Part shown: positions 1 through 10,245 of the stretch, piece after piece
How positions within the stretch are numbered: the first letter of the stretch is position 1
Layout of the letters: every line of letters begins with the position of its first letter
From: Adiantum capillus-veneris
Lineage: Eukaryota; Streptophyta; Polypodiopsida; Polypodiales; Pteridaceae
Assembly: GCA_014529385.2 (NCBI GenBank)
Contig: CM043954.1
Location: forward strand, 99,222,747 to 99,286,746
Length of the DNA: 64,000 bases
Reading direction: 5' to 3'
Translations under genes and position numbers: made by a program
Notes under the pieces: model-generated
Database searches by the model: none
What the model was told of the DNA's origin: nothing
What the model saw: the letters and a program-made list of their open reading frames with translations, nothing else

Positions 1-886
1 ACGTGGTCTCGGTGGGTGCAGATCCGACTCTACAATTTTGGGCTTTCGGCCTACGACTGCAAGTGCTGAGGATATCTGCACTTCCAGAGTGCTGATTTGT
101 GGCTATCTACACAACGAAGGACGGCTTACAGTTCTTGGAGGCGTGTCACATACGACACGGGCGCACCTACACACAGACTGTAGGCGACATCCACTAGTTC
201 ATTAGGTAGCTTGTGTTTGCTGCTTGATATTCCAGATTTCATCCTAACATTGCAGGTACTTCCACATGGGATGTATTGTCAGAGATGATGTATGTCTGTT
301 GAGGGTTTGCTAGCTATGAGTCACGCAGCAAACAATCGCCGCAGCGGTTACAACATACAGTGGGAAATTTGTGGATGTATGACTTTGTGGGAAGTCTATG
401 TACTGTCAAATTTACTGCAGCCTTTGTTGAGGGTCGAGTGAGGATTTATTGAGCTGGAGGATTCTCGAATGTTGAGATCCTTTCGGTGATACAGGTCTTG
501 GAGCGATCCCTCGAGCACCCTTAGCTAGGCAGCTAGGATGTATTGACTGTGAGTTAGACAGTTGGGATTGCATCTTTGCTTTACTGCCGTTGAGGCATTG
601 TCGCAATCTATGCTTACAGGACAGTGACAAGACAGTGAGAGACAGTACAGGTGCAGGACAGGTTTACCCACAGCTTACAGTGTTAGAGAGACAATGGTTT
701 TTTGAGCTGTTTTTGGTCTGTTTTTAGTACACCAGAGCCATTTTACAAAGGAGACTCTGCCAAAATTTCTATAGAATCTGAAGCTTTTTTGGTTCATTTG
801 ACAGGTTGATATTGGTTCAGAGGTCAGTTTACAGGAGAAACTCTGCCTAATTTTTCCCAGGAAAGTAAACTACTGTGAAGCATACT
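1..886. other. Leader region of copia-1; no gene seen
   Basis: No convincing reading frame or tRNA-primer-binding site was found here. The stretch precedes the copia gag start directly, so it is probably the element's untranslated leader and possibly the end of its 5' LTR. It does not visibly match the 3' LTR at 5391. Attribution is by position only. Confidence 0.35.
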
Positions 887-1675
887 ATGGCTGGTTCATA
901 GGACACTGCTCTTTACAATATCAAGAAGCTGGATGGAACCAATTTCCCATTGTGGAAGAAGCAGATTTGGCATGTGTTGGTACAAAAGAAGCAGATAAAA
1001 CCTATAAAGCTCAAGGGGATAAAACCACAAGATATGGACGAAGATGAATGGAGCGAAATGGATGAATTGGCACTTTCTACCATTATGCTGACTTTGGCAA
1101 AAAGCGTTTACTTCAATGTAGCAGACGAGATGTCGGCTTATCAAGCATGGACAAAGCTGAGTGATCTTTATGAGAAGCAGAGTGCAGCTTCACAGGTATA
1201 CTGGCTTAAGAAGCTTGTTGACTTGAAGATGAAAGAAGGGAAACCTATGTCCAATCATCTGAATGAACTCAACACCATCTACAGTCAGTTGTCAGCTCAA
1301 GGTGTCAAGTTTGATGAACCTGTTAGAGCTATGTTCCTGTTGATCACATTGCCGAAAAGTTGGGACACTTTTCGCACGGCTTTGAGTAATTCTGCACCTC
1401 CAGATGGTTTGACCATAGCAGTTGTAGAAGGCAGTCTGCTTACTGAAGAAACCAACAGAAAGACAATGGACAAAGGCAAAGGAACAACCTTAGTTGTCAG
1501 GGGAAGGACCAAAGAAAAGTACAAAGGTGGAAAGAGGGATCAATCTTGTAGCAAGTCCCGCAATGCTAAAGGCAAGAGTGACATAGAATGCTACCATTGT
1601 GGCAAGAAGGGTCACCTGAAAAGAGACTGCAGAGAATGGAATCAGAGTGGAGAATCAGAGTGGCAAGAAGCTTAA
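887..1675 (+). pseudogene. gag: copia-1 gag relic with CCHC zinc knuckle
   Basis: Gag would form the virus-like particle that packages element RNA. The probable start is the ATG at 887, followed within four codons by an in-frame TAG; the frame then stays open to 1675. The early segment ALYNIKKLDGTNFPLW is typical of the copia gag (UBN2-type) N-terminus, and the zinc knuckle CYHCGKKGHLKRDC lies at about 1591-1632, matching C-x2-C-x4-H-x4-C. Just beyond the knuckle the frame ends where integrase sequence begins in another frame. The whole protease and early integrase are therefore deleted. The product could not be made without readthrough of the early stop. Confidence 0.88.
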
Positions 1676-2848
1676 ATGCTTACGCACTGACAATGGTGGA
1701 GAGTATGTTTCAAAGGCCTTTCAGGACTTTTGTGACTCAAAAGGTATAAAATGTGAACTTACTGCTCCTTACAATCCTCCTCAAAATGGTGTTGCTGAAA
1801 GGATGAATAGGACCATACAAGTGAAGGTCAGAAGTATGTTGTCTAATGCACAACTGCCAAATGGGTTTTGGGCTGAAGCTGTATCAACAGATGTTCATCT
1901 TATAAATAGATATCCTAGCAAGGTTTTGCAGAAGAATTCAGTGGCAGAGATGGTATGGTCAGGCAAAATGCCCTCATACAAGCATCTCAGAGTCTTTGGC
2001 TGTGAGGCATATACTCATGTTCCAAAGGAATTTAGGAACAAACTTGAGCCAAGGAGTAGAAAGTGCATCTTTCTAGGCTATGGTAATTCTGGTGAGATGG
2101 GGTACAGATTTTGGGATCCCGAATCCAGAAAGGTTATCGGCAGCAATGATGTTCACTTTAATGAATCCAAATATCATTCTAAACCAGAGAGGGTTGAGGA
2201 GATTAGAAGAGTTGTCTTCCAAGAAGATGGACCTGCACGTGCAAGACAAAATGTCAGGGCTCAAGAAGAGCAAGGAGAGGATAGAGTGGAACCACAGTTT
2301 GTGGCTAGGCCTGAGCCTGAGCCACCTATTTTGCGTAGATCTGGACGTATCACGCGACCTCCTGATAGGTTTGTTCCATCTATGAACTATGTCATGTTGA
2401 CTGATTGCAATGAGCCTTCATGTTACAAGGAAGCAGTGCAAATGAAGGAATCCGGGAATTGGCAATTGGCCATGCAGTCAGAGATGACAGCTCTGCATAA
2501 AAACGAGACATGGAAGCTAGTTAAATTACCACAGGGCAAAAAGGCTCTACCTTGTAAATGGGTTTACAGGTATAAGATCACCGCTCATGATAGTCAGCCA
2601 AAGTACAAAGCAAGGCTTGTTTCCAAGGGCTTTAAGCAAGAACAAGGCATTGACTTTGATGAAGTCTTCTCTCCAGTGGTCAAGATGACTTCATTGAGAT
2701 GCTTTCTTGCATTGGTTGCCATATTAGATTTGGTGTTGCACCAAATGGATGTCAAGACAACGTTCTTGCATGGTGATTTAGATGTGGAAATTTACATGCA
2801 GTAGCCAGAAGGGTTTGTTAAGAAAGGCAAGGAAGATTTGGTATGCCA
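1647..2848 (+). pseudogene. pol: copia-1 truncated integrase and N-terminal RT
   Basis: The frame opens in the middle of the integrase catalytic core: CLRTDNGGEY carries the second catalytic Asp and NGVAERMNRT the Glu. The HHCC zinc domain and first Asp are absent. A conserved copia linker follows (GYRFWDPESRKVI region), then RT from about 2490, including WVYRYKI, KARLVSKGF and FLHGDL. A stop occurs at 2802-2804 after IYMQ; homology continues as PEGFVKKGKEDLVCQL until the TIR element at 2857 interrupts it. Integrase would insert cDNA and RT would copy RNA; neither can be intact here. Confidence 0.9.
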
Positions 2849-2856
2849 GTTGTTAA

Positions 2857-4201
2857 CACTAGAATGGTAACAGGACACTTTTATGTCCTTGGACACTTTT
2901 GTGTCCTGTTAAGTGACCATTTTGCTTGAATTATTTGAAGAGTATGAAAATGAATTTCTAGCTGCTATATATCCACAAAGTTGCCTTATGAGCTGAAAAA
3001 AACTTAGCATTTTTTTTTTAATATCGATCTCACCATTAACCTTACTCTTGCACAACATTTTTGAACCTAAACTGTGTGAAAAAACGGGTCTTGTTTTTGG
3101 CTTTTTTTTTCAATTTTTGGCAACTATACCACTCTAAACTTAATGTTTGTGAGGTTTAGATGGCTAGAGGTTAGGCCTTCATAGTTCTCAACATGTTTTG
3201 ATGCTTGTAGGGAGAGCTAAGTGTTAAAATTGAAAGTTATGACCAATTTACAAGAATTGCATAATCCTGTTTTTTGGCCAAAATTAGCACTTTTATGATT
3301 TTTTTGGTGGCTTTCTTGATATCCAAATTCAATTTTGATTGTGTAAGTGTAATGTATAACATAACGCTAATCTTCCTTGAGTTTTAGGGGACCTAATATG
3401 CTATATAGCATAGTATATGATGATGGTTGAGTTTTTTGATTGCTGAAGAATACGATACATTTTAGAGTAGCAAGTATAACTTTCTCAATATTGCTAGTTT
3501 CTTAGGCCAATTGTGTGTATTTTGTAGGTAGTGACCATATCTAATCATAGACTACAAACTTGGCTAGATATTGAGTAGTTTCTATGGGTTTCTAGAGGTC
3601 ATAATGCTAAACCCAGTTTTTTGATGTTTGCTGTATTTAGCACTTTATCATTGCCCCCAAGGTTCCAATTGTAAGAGATCCATTATCCTTTTGACATGCT
3701 CCATGGCTCCTTTTGAATCCAGAGGCCCAAAGGGAACTAAGAAAACATGTATATAGTATGTGTATTGAGCGTGACTATAGAAACTTTGATGATAGGTCCG
3801 CAGAATGGCAAAAATGCAACTTTTTTGTACCAATTTTTTTTGCCCAAAAAAAAAATAGTGAGGTAAAAGAAACCATATGTTTTGGTCACCAACCCATTGA
3901 AGTTAACGGGGCATTTTATCTCATGTCCTAGAAAAATCTCCACTCTTATATACATACATGCAATCAATCGTAAGAAATTGCTGTTCTGGGCAAAATGCAC
4001 TGGTCCATCAACTTTGGAGGCTTGTAGTGACCAAGGGATGAGAAAAATTACAAGTTTCTCATTTTTTCCATATGTAGTAGTTATTGAACTATAAGCTCAT
4101 GAAAGGATTTTTCAAAATGAGTGGATCTACTATGGTTTTGGAAATTTTTCCCAAAACCCTGAAAGGACACTTTAAAGTATTGTTAGGTTACCATTCTAGT
4201 G
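2857..4201. mobile_element. Non-coding TIR DNA element inserted in copia RT, flanked by TTAA
   Basis: The RT coding sequence is cleanly split. Removing this block rejoins the reading frame. Left end CACTAGAATGGTAAC and right end GTTACCATTCTAGTG are perfect 15-bp inverted repeats. They are flanked by TTAA at 2853-2856 and 4202-4205, and only one TTAA is expected in the empty site. GGACACTTT-type motifs recur near both ends (about 2874, 2900, 4164). No transposase frame is visible, so it is non-autonomous. The CACTAG terminus resembles CACTA elements, but those make 2-3 bp duplications. A TTAA duplication is a piggyBac trait. A TA duplication with a one-base-longer TIR is equally consistent. 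The superfamily is therefore open. Confidence 0.85.
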
Positions 4202-5301
4202 TTAAAGAGTCTTTATGGCTTAAAACAATCACCAAGGGCATGGTACCATAAATTCCACAAGTTTATGCTTTCTCAAGGCTACAAACGTAGTGAGTTTGAT
4301 CACTGTCTATATACAAAGAAGGCTAAGGATGGCAGTTGGCTGATCCTTATTTTGTATGTGGATGACATGTTGATTGCTGACAAGCACTTGGAAGAAATTT
4401 CAGCTTTGAAGTCAAAGATGGCAAAATCATTTGACATGAAAGACATGGGTGAGGCAAGTCATATACTTGGTATGCGCATTGAGAGAGACAGATCAAAGAA
4501 GTTGATTTGGTTATCTCAAACAGAGTATATTGACAAGGTTTTGCAACGTTTCAATATGGAGAAGGGAAAGGCATTGAGTGTTCCATTTCCACCATATGTG
4601 AAACTTAGCAAACAAGATTGTCCTGTGTCTGAGGAAGAACAGGCTGAAATGGATAAGATTCCATAAGCGTCTGCAGTGGGTAGTTTGATGTATGAAATGA
4701 TTGCTACTCGCCCATACATTGCATTTGCAGTGGGAGTAGTAAGTCGATATAAACCCAGGCAAGAAACATTGGGAGGCAGTGAAAGGAATATTGAGATACC
4801 TGAAAGCTACAAAGAGTATGCGCATATGCTATGGGAGTCAGGAGCTAAGTGTAAAGGGTTTTACAGACTCAGATTATGCAGGTGACTTAGACAACCGAAG
4901 GTCTACGTCAGGGTATGTCTTTACATTGGCTGGTGGAGTAGTATCATGGCGTTCTAGCTTACAAGATTATGTTACTTAGTCTACTACAGAGGCTGAATAT
5001 GTTGCAGCATCAGAGGCATGCAAAGAATCAATTTGGCTTAATCGACTAGTAACAGATTTGGGAATCAAAGAAGAGATGCCTATGTTATATTGTGATAGTC
5101 AAAGTGCTATACAATTGGCTCGCAATCCACTCAAAGACAAAGCATGTGGATGTGAAGTATCATTTCATCGGGGAAATGCTCGAGGATAAGCAACTTCAGC
5201 TTGTCAAAGTTCACACCACATAAAATCCTGCTGATCTACTTACAAAATGACTTCCCTCAGAGAGCTTTGTGCATTTTCGCAAGCAGTTAGGTGTAGGGTA
5301 G
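4199..5301 (+). pseudogene. pol: copia-1 C-terminal RT and RNase H relic
   Basis: The sequence resumes exactly after the inserted element with LKSLYGLKQSPRAWY, a copia RT signature. The catalytic YVDDM is at about 4355-4369. A stop follows at about 4664 just before ASAVGSLMYEMIATRP, and a frameshift near 4755 moves the frame to GILRYLKATKSMRICYG. RNase H motifs follow: DSDYAGD, the TEAEYVAASEA segment (after another stop near 4977) and CDSQSAIQLA. The last recognisable codons end at TAG 5299-5301. Only fragments could be translated. Confidence 0.9.
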
Positions 5302-5365
5302 TACATCACTTCTCTACATCTCTTGTATATTATCTTGTATAGTAGCTTCTCTCACACTTAAAGTA

Positions 5366-5415
5366 CCACATTGGACTTTAAGTGGGAGGTTGTTGGGGTA
5401 TAAAGCCCAATGTGG
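5366..5415 (+). repeat. Inverted repeat enclosing the copia-1 polypurine tract and LTR edge
   Basis: The polypurine tract AGTGGGAGGT (5381-5390) primes plus-strand DNA synthesis in LTR elements and abuts the 3' LTR. It lies in the loop of an inverted repeat: the arm at 5366-5380 (CCACATTGGACTTTA) and the arm at 5401-5415 (TAAAGCCCAATGTGG) pair at 14 of 15 positions with a 20-nt loop. The copia relic near 39.1 kb has an equivalent arrangement. Confidence 0.75.
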
Positions 5416-5640
5416 TCGCCTAGGTAAGTGGGCGGGCCGCCAGGTATGTACACATATTCTTTTGTAAAAACCTAATAAGAACTCACTATGCTCTACACAT
5501 TAAAGTAGAGTGAGTTCACCATATTGTCGTGCTCTTCTTCTCGCACTCTCTCTCGCGTCGCACTTCCGCTCATACTCCTTCAGACCTTAGATCATATAGA
5601 TTCAAGTTGGAGTGTGAGAGATACGTCAAAATATCACTTT
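5391..5640 (+). repeat. 3' LTR of copia-1 (right border uncertain)
   Basis: It starts TGTTGGGGTATAAAGCCC immediately after the polypurine tract, as copia LTRs do. The TATAAA at 5399-5404 lies right at the LTR edge and need not be the promoter. With no 5' LTR to compare, the right border is only a guess. Confidence 0.6.
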
Positions 5641-6430
5641 TAGCTTCATAAATGTAGAATAAATCTCGTTGCTATTGTACTTGCTATAATTGTAATCAAA
5701 ATTTCAAAGAATAAACACTACTATTGCGTTCAAAATGTGCTAAAAACAGCATGTCGGAGCTTGAAAATGGCAAAAACAAGCTGTAAAACGTCTTGTTCCT
5801 CCTACACTCTAATACCAATTCAAGAGGATATCAATGCTAATGCTATGCCTTGTAGATGCAAGTATGGTTAGTGTAAAGTGATAGGTTGTGGTGGGTGGAG
5901 TACTCACTAATAAATGAGCGGTCGGACATCAAACATCTGACCTTGAGAGAAGGCACATGCTACATTTGTCTCAACAAAAGAGTCACCTATTTATTCATGG
6001 TGATATGCCCAAGTAGGTCACTAATAAAAATGTAACCTATCACGTGAGTTCAACACAAGGGTATTTAAAGTTCTTGAAACTTACAAAAATATATATACAA
6101 AAGGGCATTATTTTTTCAAATTTGAAAAAAAATTACAGATTTTGTACATTATATTCTTAACAAAATTCACAGATAAGAGGTTTTACAAACATGTCTTGAA
6201 CGCACGTGATATGATAGTTTTACACATAGTGAACCCCCCGAGGTGATATGATAGACTTTTGTTGTTACTATACGATATGGTTACATTTTTATTTGCATTG
6301 CAAATGACATTAGTGTATTTGAAAAAACATACTTATTTGGAAGAATCAAAGTATGTTTATGGTTTGTATGGGAAGTTTTGATAAGACTTTGTATTATTTG
6401 TAAGCAAGTTATGGTTCTTGTTTTTGGGTC
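5641..6430. other. No gene seen
   Basis: AT-rich sequence without a supported reading frame. It may include the remainder of the copia-1 3' LTR. Nothing else was recognised. Confidence 0.4.
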
Positions 6431-6435
6431 AAATT

Positions 6436-6635
6436 GTCACTAGAATTTTGGGAATGTACTTATGGTAGCAATACGTTATGGTCTTTACTTTAGGTAATAG
6501 TGTCACTAGACTTTTGAGAATATACTTATGGTAGCAATAAGTTATGGTCTTTACCTTTAGATAATAGTGTCACTAGACTTTTTATAATATACTTATGGTA
6601 GCAAGAAGTTATGGCTTTTACCTTTAGATTGGTTC
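6436..6635. repeat. Three-copy tandem repeat, period about 66-67 bp
   Basis: The anchor GTCACTAG occurs at 6436, 6502 and 6569, each followed by TACTTATGGTAGCAA and GTTATGG. The copies are diverged but clearly tandem. The array ends just before the gypsy-A remnant. Confidence 0.8.
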
Positions 6636-6694
6636 AAGAAGAATTATCACTAGTACCAAGATTTTTATGGTGTATTTTTGTATTGTATGTTTGC

Positions 6695-6790
6695 TTTTTG
6701 GACAGGCCAATAGAAGTATGTTTCTATCCCTTCAAGGGTAGATTGAATCCCTTTATGCGTGAGGATAAGTATGCGATGGTATTCTTTGTT
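6695..6790 (-). pseudogene. pol: gypsy-A integrase zinc-domain fragment
   Basis: The - strand reads HKGIQSTLEGIETYFYWP, nearly identical to the integrase H2C2 segment of gypsy-B (GHRGIQSTLKGIETYFYWP). The cysteine pair and catalytic core are absent. It is a short scrap left by internal deletion. Confidence 0.8.
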
Positions 6791-6804
6791 TAGGGGGTGT
6801 TGAA

Positions 6805-7237
6805 GAGCGTTTTGCCCGCCGTCTTCGTGGAGACATCTCCGTCTAGGTGGCATTGACTCGCTCCTTTCTCGTTCTTTCAGTGGGGGCTCTACCGTTGAAA
6901 CTTAGATTCTCCTTTGGGAGGGAGATGCCTCATCGAGTAGTAAGTTTTTGAGCCCTTCGTACGGATCCTTCTCTTCTTTCCTTATCAGAGAGAGTACTCT
7001 TTTGGAAGTCTCACCAGGAGCCTTCCTAGGTACTCTCTCTTCTTGGTGGGGATTTTGGAGAATACCATTGGTGCACTATTGCTGTAGCACTTCACCTTGG
7101 AGGGATGGATTGCCCAGGGCTTGTTGAAGCCTAAAAACAAGATAGTTTACAAGCATAGGGTCATCATTAGTTTCTCTTTCATTAGTAAAATCAAAGCTAT
7201 CAACATTCATTTCAATCTCTTTTCCCTTGTCAGCCAT
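6805..7237 (-). pseudogene. gag: gypsy-A gag N-terminal fragment
   Basis: The start codon is at 7237 on the - strand. The protein begins MADKGKEIEMNVDSFDF and continues PMLVNYLVFRLQQALGNPSL, which aligns with the gypsy-B gag start (MVDNSKESEINVNNFDF, PMLVNYLVSRLQQAMGNPSL). A stop follows shortly after, and the remaining homology to 6805 is broken by frameshifts. The fragment sits 370 bp inside the primer-binding site, as expected. Confidence 0.8.
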
Positions 7238-7606
7238 ACTAGCAAATTTTAGATTTAAATTTTTACTTCAATCCCTAGTTTCTACTCCTCTTTACCTTCA
7301 AAGATTAGCACTCAAGCATCTATACCCATGTCTCAAATATTATTAATTGCAAGGAATAGAAGATATGGTTTAACAGAGCCAAGATAGCATTGGTTCCTAT
7401 CAAGCTTCTAATAGCTCAATAATGGCCCCGTAGGACTCCATTATTAAGACCATAGCTCTCAATGGTATCCCTGTTAACTGCATAAAGCAGGTGTGCTTCA
7501 AGGATGAAAAATCCCTACTAAACGTACTCTTTTGCAATTATTAACACCAACCATTTGTAGCAAGCTTGAGGACCTGTCTTCTTGAGCAAGAAAAGAGAAA
7601 CCAATA

Positions 7607-7618
7607 GCTCTGATACCA
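7607..7618 (-). other. Primer-binding site of gypsy-A (initiator Met tRNA type)
   Basis: The - strand reads TGGTATCAGAGC, the usual plant complement to the 3' end of initiator Met tRNA. It starts one base inside the LTR edge at 7620 and is where minus-strand DNA synthesis would be primed. Confidence 0.85.
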
Positions 7619-7619
7619 A

Positions 7620-9138
7620 TGTAACATTTAAAATACACTAGTAACTTGTGTGTAGTGAAAAATGATAACATAGTGAGCATTTCATTAAGAACAAGCTCCT
7701 CAAATGAGCATAGAGAGAGTACTTAGTTTGAGAAAGAAACATAGAAATTTACACCTAGCTAGCTAGCCTTGGTATAGAAAATACTTGAAAAGAGAGAGAA
7801 ATAGAACAATTGACAACAATTGAGGACTAGATTTACATGGAACCCTTCCAAAAAGGCTTTGTATTATAGCTACTCCCATCAAAGGTGACTTTTGCACAAT
7901 ACAATCTTTGTGTTCATTGACAAAACTCATTGGAAGCTTCATGCACCAAATTATGCTTGAAAAACACACCTAGTGTCCCTAGCCTCGTCCCAAGACCTCA
8001 CATACTTTCAAAAATGGTGAGAGCTAGCAAGGAATGAGGAAAGATTGAGAGGAAGAAGATGTATCTTATGAGAAAGATATATTCTCCTCACATAATCACT
8101 CTAATAGCATAGATTAGCTTAGTAATTATAATGGTAGAGGAGATGAGCATTCCATTGAAGCTTGGCTCTTGGTTGGATTTGCATTTCATAGCCAAGAGTT
8201 GTTGGTGTAGGCCTCTAGTTCTCAATGCTTGGAGAAGGAGATGGAGTTCTTGCTCTACACATGAGTTGTGTGTGTGTGTGTAGAGAAGTGAGTTAGACTA
8301 AAAAAGCCAACTCTCTCTCTCTACTTGGTCGACCCCTCTTCCCTTTTTCTCTTGCTAGCTTCCCATTGGTTCGTGCATGGCTTAGCCAATAACAAATAAG
8401 AAGCATAATTGATAGCCTTGTGACATGTGTCCCCCTTTTCCCTTTTGTGAGAGCTTTAAGTAAATAAAATAATTTAATTAAACTCTCATTGGACCTTTTA
8501 GTCTTCTGGACAATAGGAATCAAGCAAGCCATTAGGCTATTGCATTCTCATTGGATCCCTTGGTAGATTGTCCGATAGTCTTCTAGGGATGATCTTAATT
8601 TGTGTTGGTTCTTTTATCAAGCATTATTAAATTGATTAGACTAATTTTTACTCTAGCCTAATTCTCATTGGTCCATCTCTATGGCCATCCAATAGGATTT
8701 GAGGGGAGATTGGGGGAAACTGGTTTAGGAGCCTGCCATGTGTCCATTCTTCCCTTTGGGTAGAGCTTGAAAGTGTGTGTGTGTGTGTGTGTGTGTGCTT
8801 TTTTTTTCTCTCTTCCCCTACCATTAGGGCTCGCCCCCTCCTTCCTAGGGATGTGGGAAGACTTTTTAGTCTTCCCATAACCAACCATTGGACAATTTAA
8901 TTAGTTTTAGGAACTTTAGCCTATGGAAGCGTTGATGGAGCTGAACCTTAGGTCTTTTAAGCTCCACTGTGGTGCACATTTCTCTTTTGCAGAACTGTCC
9001 CCCTTTGGATCCCTGCTGAGACCGGTCTGGCAACCTTACCAATATTCTAGCTTTTACTCCCTTGGTACGTCCCCATATTAAATAATCAGTTTAACATGAG
9101 AAAATCATTTGGGAAAATTAGTATTAGTTTTTATGACA
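7620..9138 (-). repeat. 5' LTR of gypsy-A
   Basis: On the + strand it begins TGTAACATTT and ends TTATGACA, giving TG...CA ends, and it aligns along its length with the LTRs at 15717-17297 and 23001-24495. It carries a (GT)n run near 8774-8797 and many ATTGG/CCAAT motifs between about 8360 and 8890. Its mate LTR is missing. Confidence 0.85.
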
Positions 9139-9143
9139 ATTGT

Positions 9144-9496
9144 CTTGGTCTAACCTATGCATATATCTGAGATACAAGATGGCATAGTCCCGATGTTAGC
9201 AAGAGACTAGACGCATATTTTTTATGGATACCCAATGGTGCATCTTATACGCTATGATATGTGCTTTATGTTCCTAAGCACAAAGTTTGATCTTGGTGAG
9301 ACATTTTAGAGACAGTGAGTTTTAGGTATTGCTTAGAGAGAAATCTGTCTAGATGCATTGGGGTTCGCTAGTCATTGTGAGAGAAGCTAGGATTGGCTTG
9401 GTCTACCCTATGCATATACTTGAGATATGAGACAGCATAGTCCCGATTACATTACAATCATGTCAGCAAGAGACTAGACACATATTTTTCACGGAT
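9144..9496. repeat. Direct repeat pair next to the gypsy-A LTR
   Basis: About 86-100 bp beginning CTTGGTCTA and ending near ACATATTTTTCACGGAT occurs at 9144-9229 and again at 9397-9496. Shared words include CCTATGCATATA, GCATAGTCCCGAT and AGCAAGAGACTAGAC. Copies are diverged. The first copy starts six bases after the LTR end. Origin unknown; they may be internal repeats of a decayed element. Confidence 0.7.
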
Positions 9497-9511
9497 GAGC
9501 TTCACAGTGTT

Positions 9512-10040
9512 GTGCAAGGCATGTTTGTAGATGTAGAATTAGAGTGGCCATGCTTTAGCAAGAGACAACAGATTGATCCTCTAAGAATAAAGATACCTCC
9601 TACCACAGATATGGAGTTCTTTGACATGCTCATGCTAAAGGTTGATATGGTGATGCCAAACATGTGGATACAGCCCCTATGGACAATGAGGGAATGACGC
9701 CTATCCTAGAGTTAGGATTGACGCGCCCATATGTGACTAGTTCTGGTGGTGATGCAGTGAGTGTTGAGATATCTATTGCAGATAGATTGGCAGAAGTCAT
9801 TGCACTTGACATTGATGTGATTGTCATGGATATGATGTCAAAGATTATGCGTTTAGCATCAACCTCTGGGAGTCTCATGTACGGTCTCTTAATGTCAAGA
9901 CCTATTGTAGCAATTGTAGTGGGAGCATTTGCAATTGGGATTGTTGATTGAGATGACATTCCTCTATACTTCATGTACATACCACTAGGTTCTACGGTAA
10001 TACCACTTATCTCCACGTTCTTCTTTAAGTGGGAGAGTAT
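9512..10040 (+). pseudogene. Possible 3' end of a very degraded copia pol with polypurine tract
   Basis: The frame from 9664 to 9951 contains STSGSLMYGLLMSRPIVA, which resembles the copia RT/RNase H junction (compare ASAVGSLMYEMIATRPYIA in copia-1). About 80 bp downstream, TTAAGTGGGAGAG (10026-10038) looks like a copia polypurine tract followed by a possible LTR start. No RNase H motifs survive. The match is short, and chance similarity is possible. Confidence 0.35.
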
Positions 10041-10190
10041 TGAGATAGACATGGTGTGCCTCTTACCTCGTCCAAATGTGTCAGAGGTGTCCGATCGTCC
10101 ATCACTTATACACACCTTATTCTTTACTAGATAAAAAAATAAGGGGCTCTTTCTCACACATTGTGGTGATTTGCTCCACCCACATCCTAT

Positions 10191-10191
<1 letters not shown>

Positions 10192-10243
<52 letters not shown>
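10192..10243. repeat. (CT)n microsatellite
   Basis: An uninterrupted CT dinucleotide run of about 52 bp. No associated gene is visible. Confidence 0.97.

Positions 10244-10245
<2 letters not shown>

Larger units (their letters stand above)
1..5640 (+). mobile_element. Degenerate Ty1/copia LTR retrotransposon (copia-1)
   Basis: The domain order gag, integrase, reverse transcriptase, RNase H, polypurine tract and 3' LTR on the + strand identifies a Ty1/copia element. The 5' LTR is not recognisable, so the element either begins upstream of the window or lost that end. It is not functional: there is a stop at gag codon 5, the protease and the N-terminal half of integrase are missing, stops and a frameshift break the pol frame, and a 1345-bp element is inserted in RT. 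The order of domains is seen directly. The lineage within copia was not determined. Confidence 0.9.
6695..9138 (-). mobile_element. Deleted Ty3/gypsy remnant (gypsy-A)
   Basis: Read on the - strand this has a 5' LTR (9138-7620), a Met-tRNA primer site, the first part of gag and then an integrase scrap. Everything between early gag and the integrase zinc domain is missing, as is the 3' LTR. It is a diverged member of the family represented by gypsy-B (15717-24495), with the same LTR, primer site and gag start. The junction of gag and integrase lies near 6790-6805. Confidence 0.82.

Noticed and set aside
950-1144. Alternative - strand frames across the copia gag
   Set aside because: They are shadows of the gag coding strand and contain no domain.
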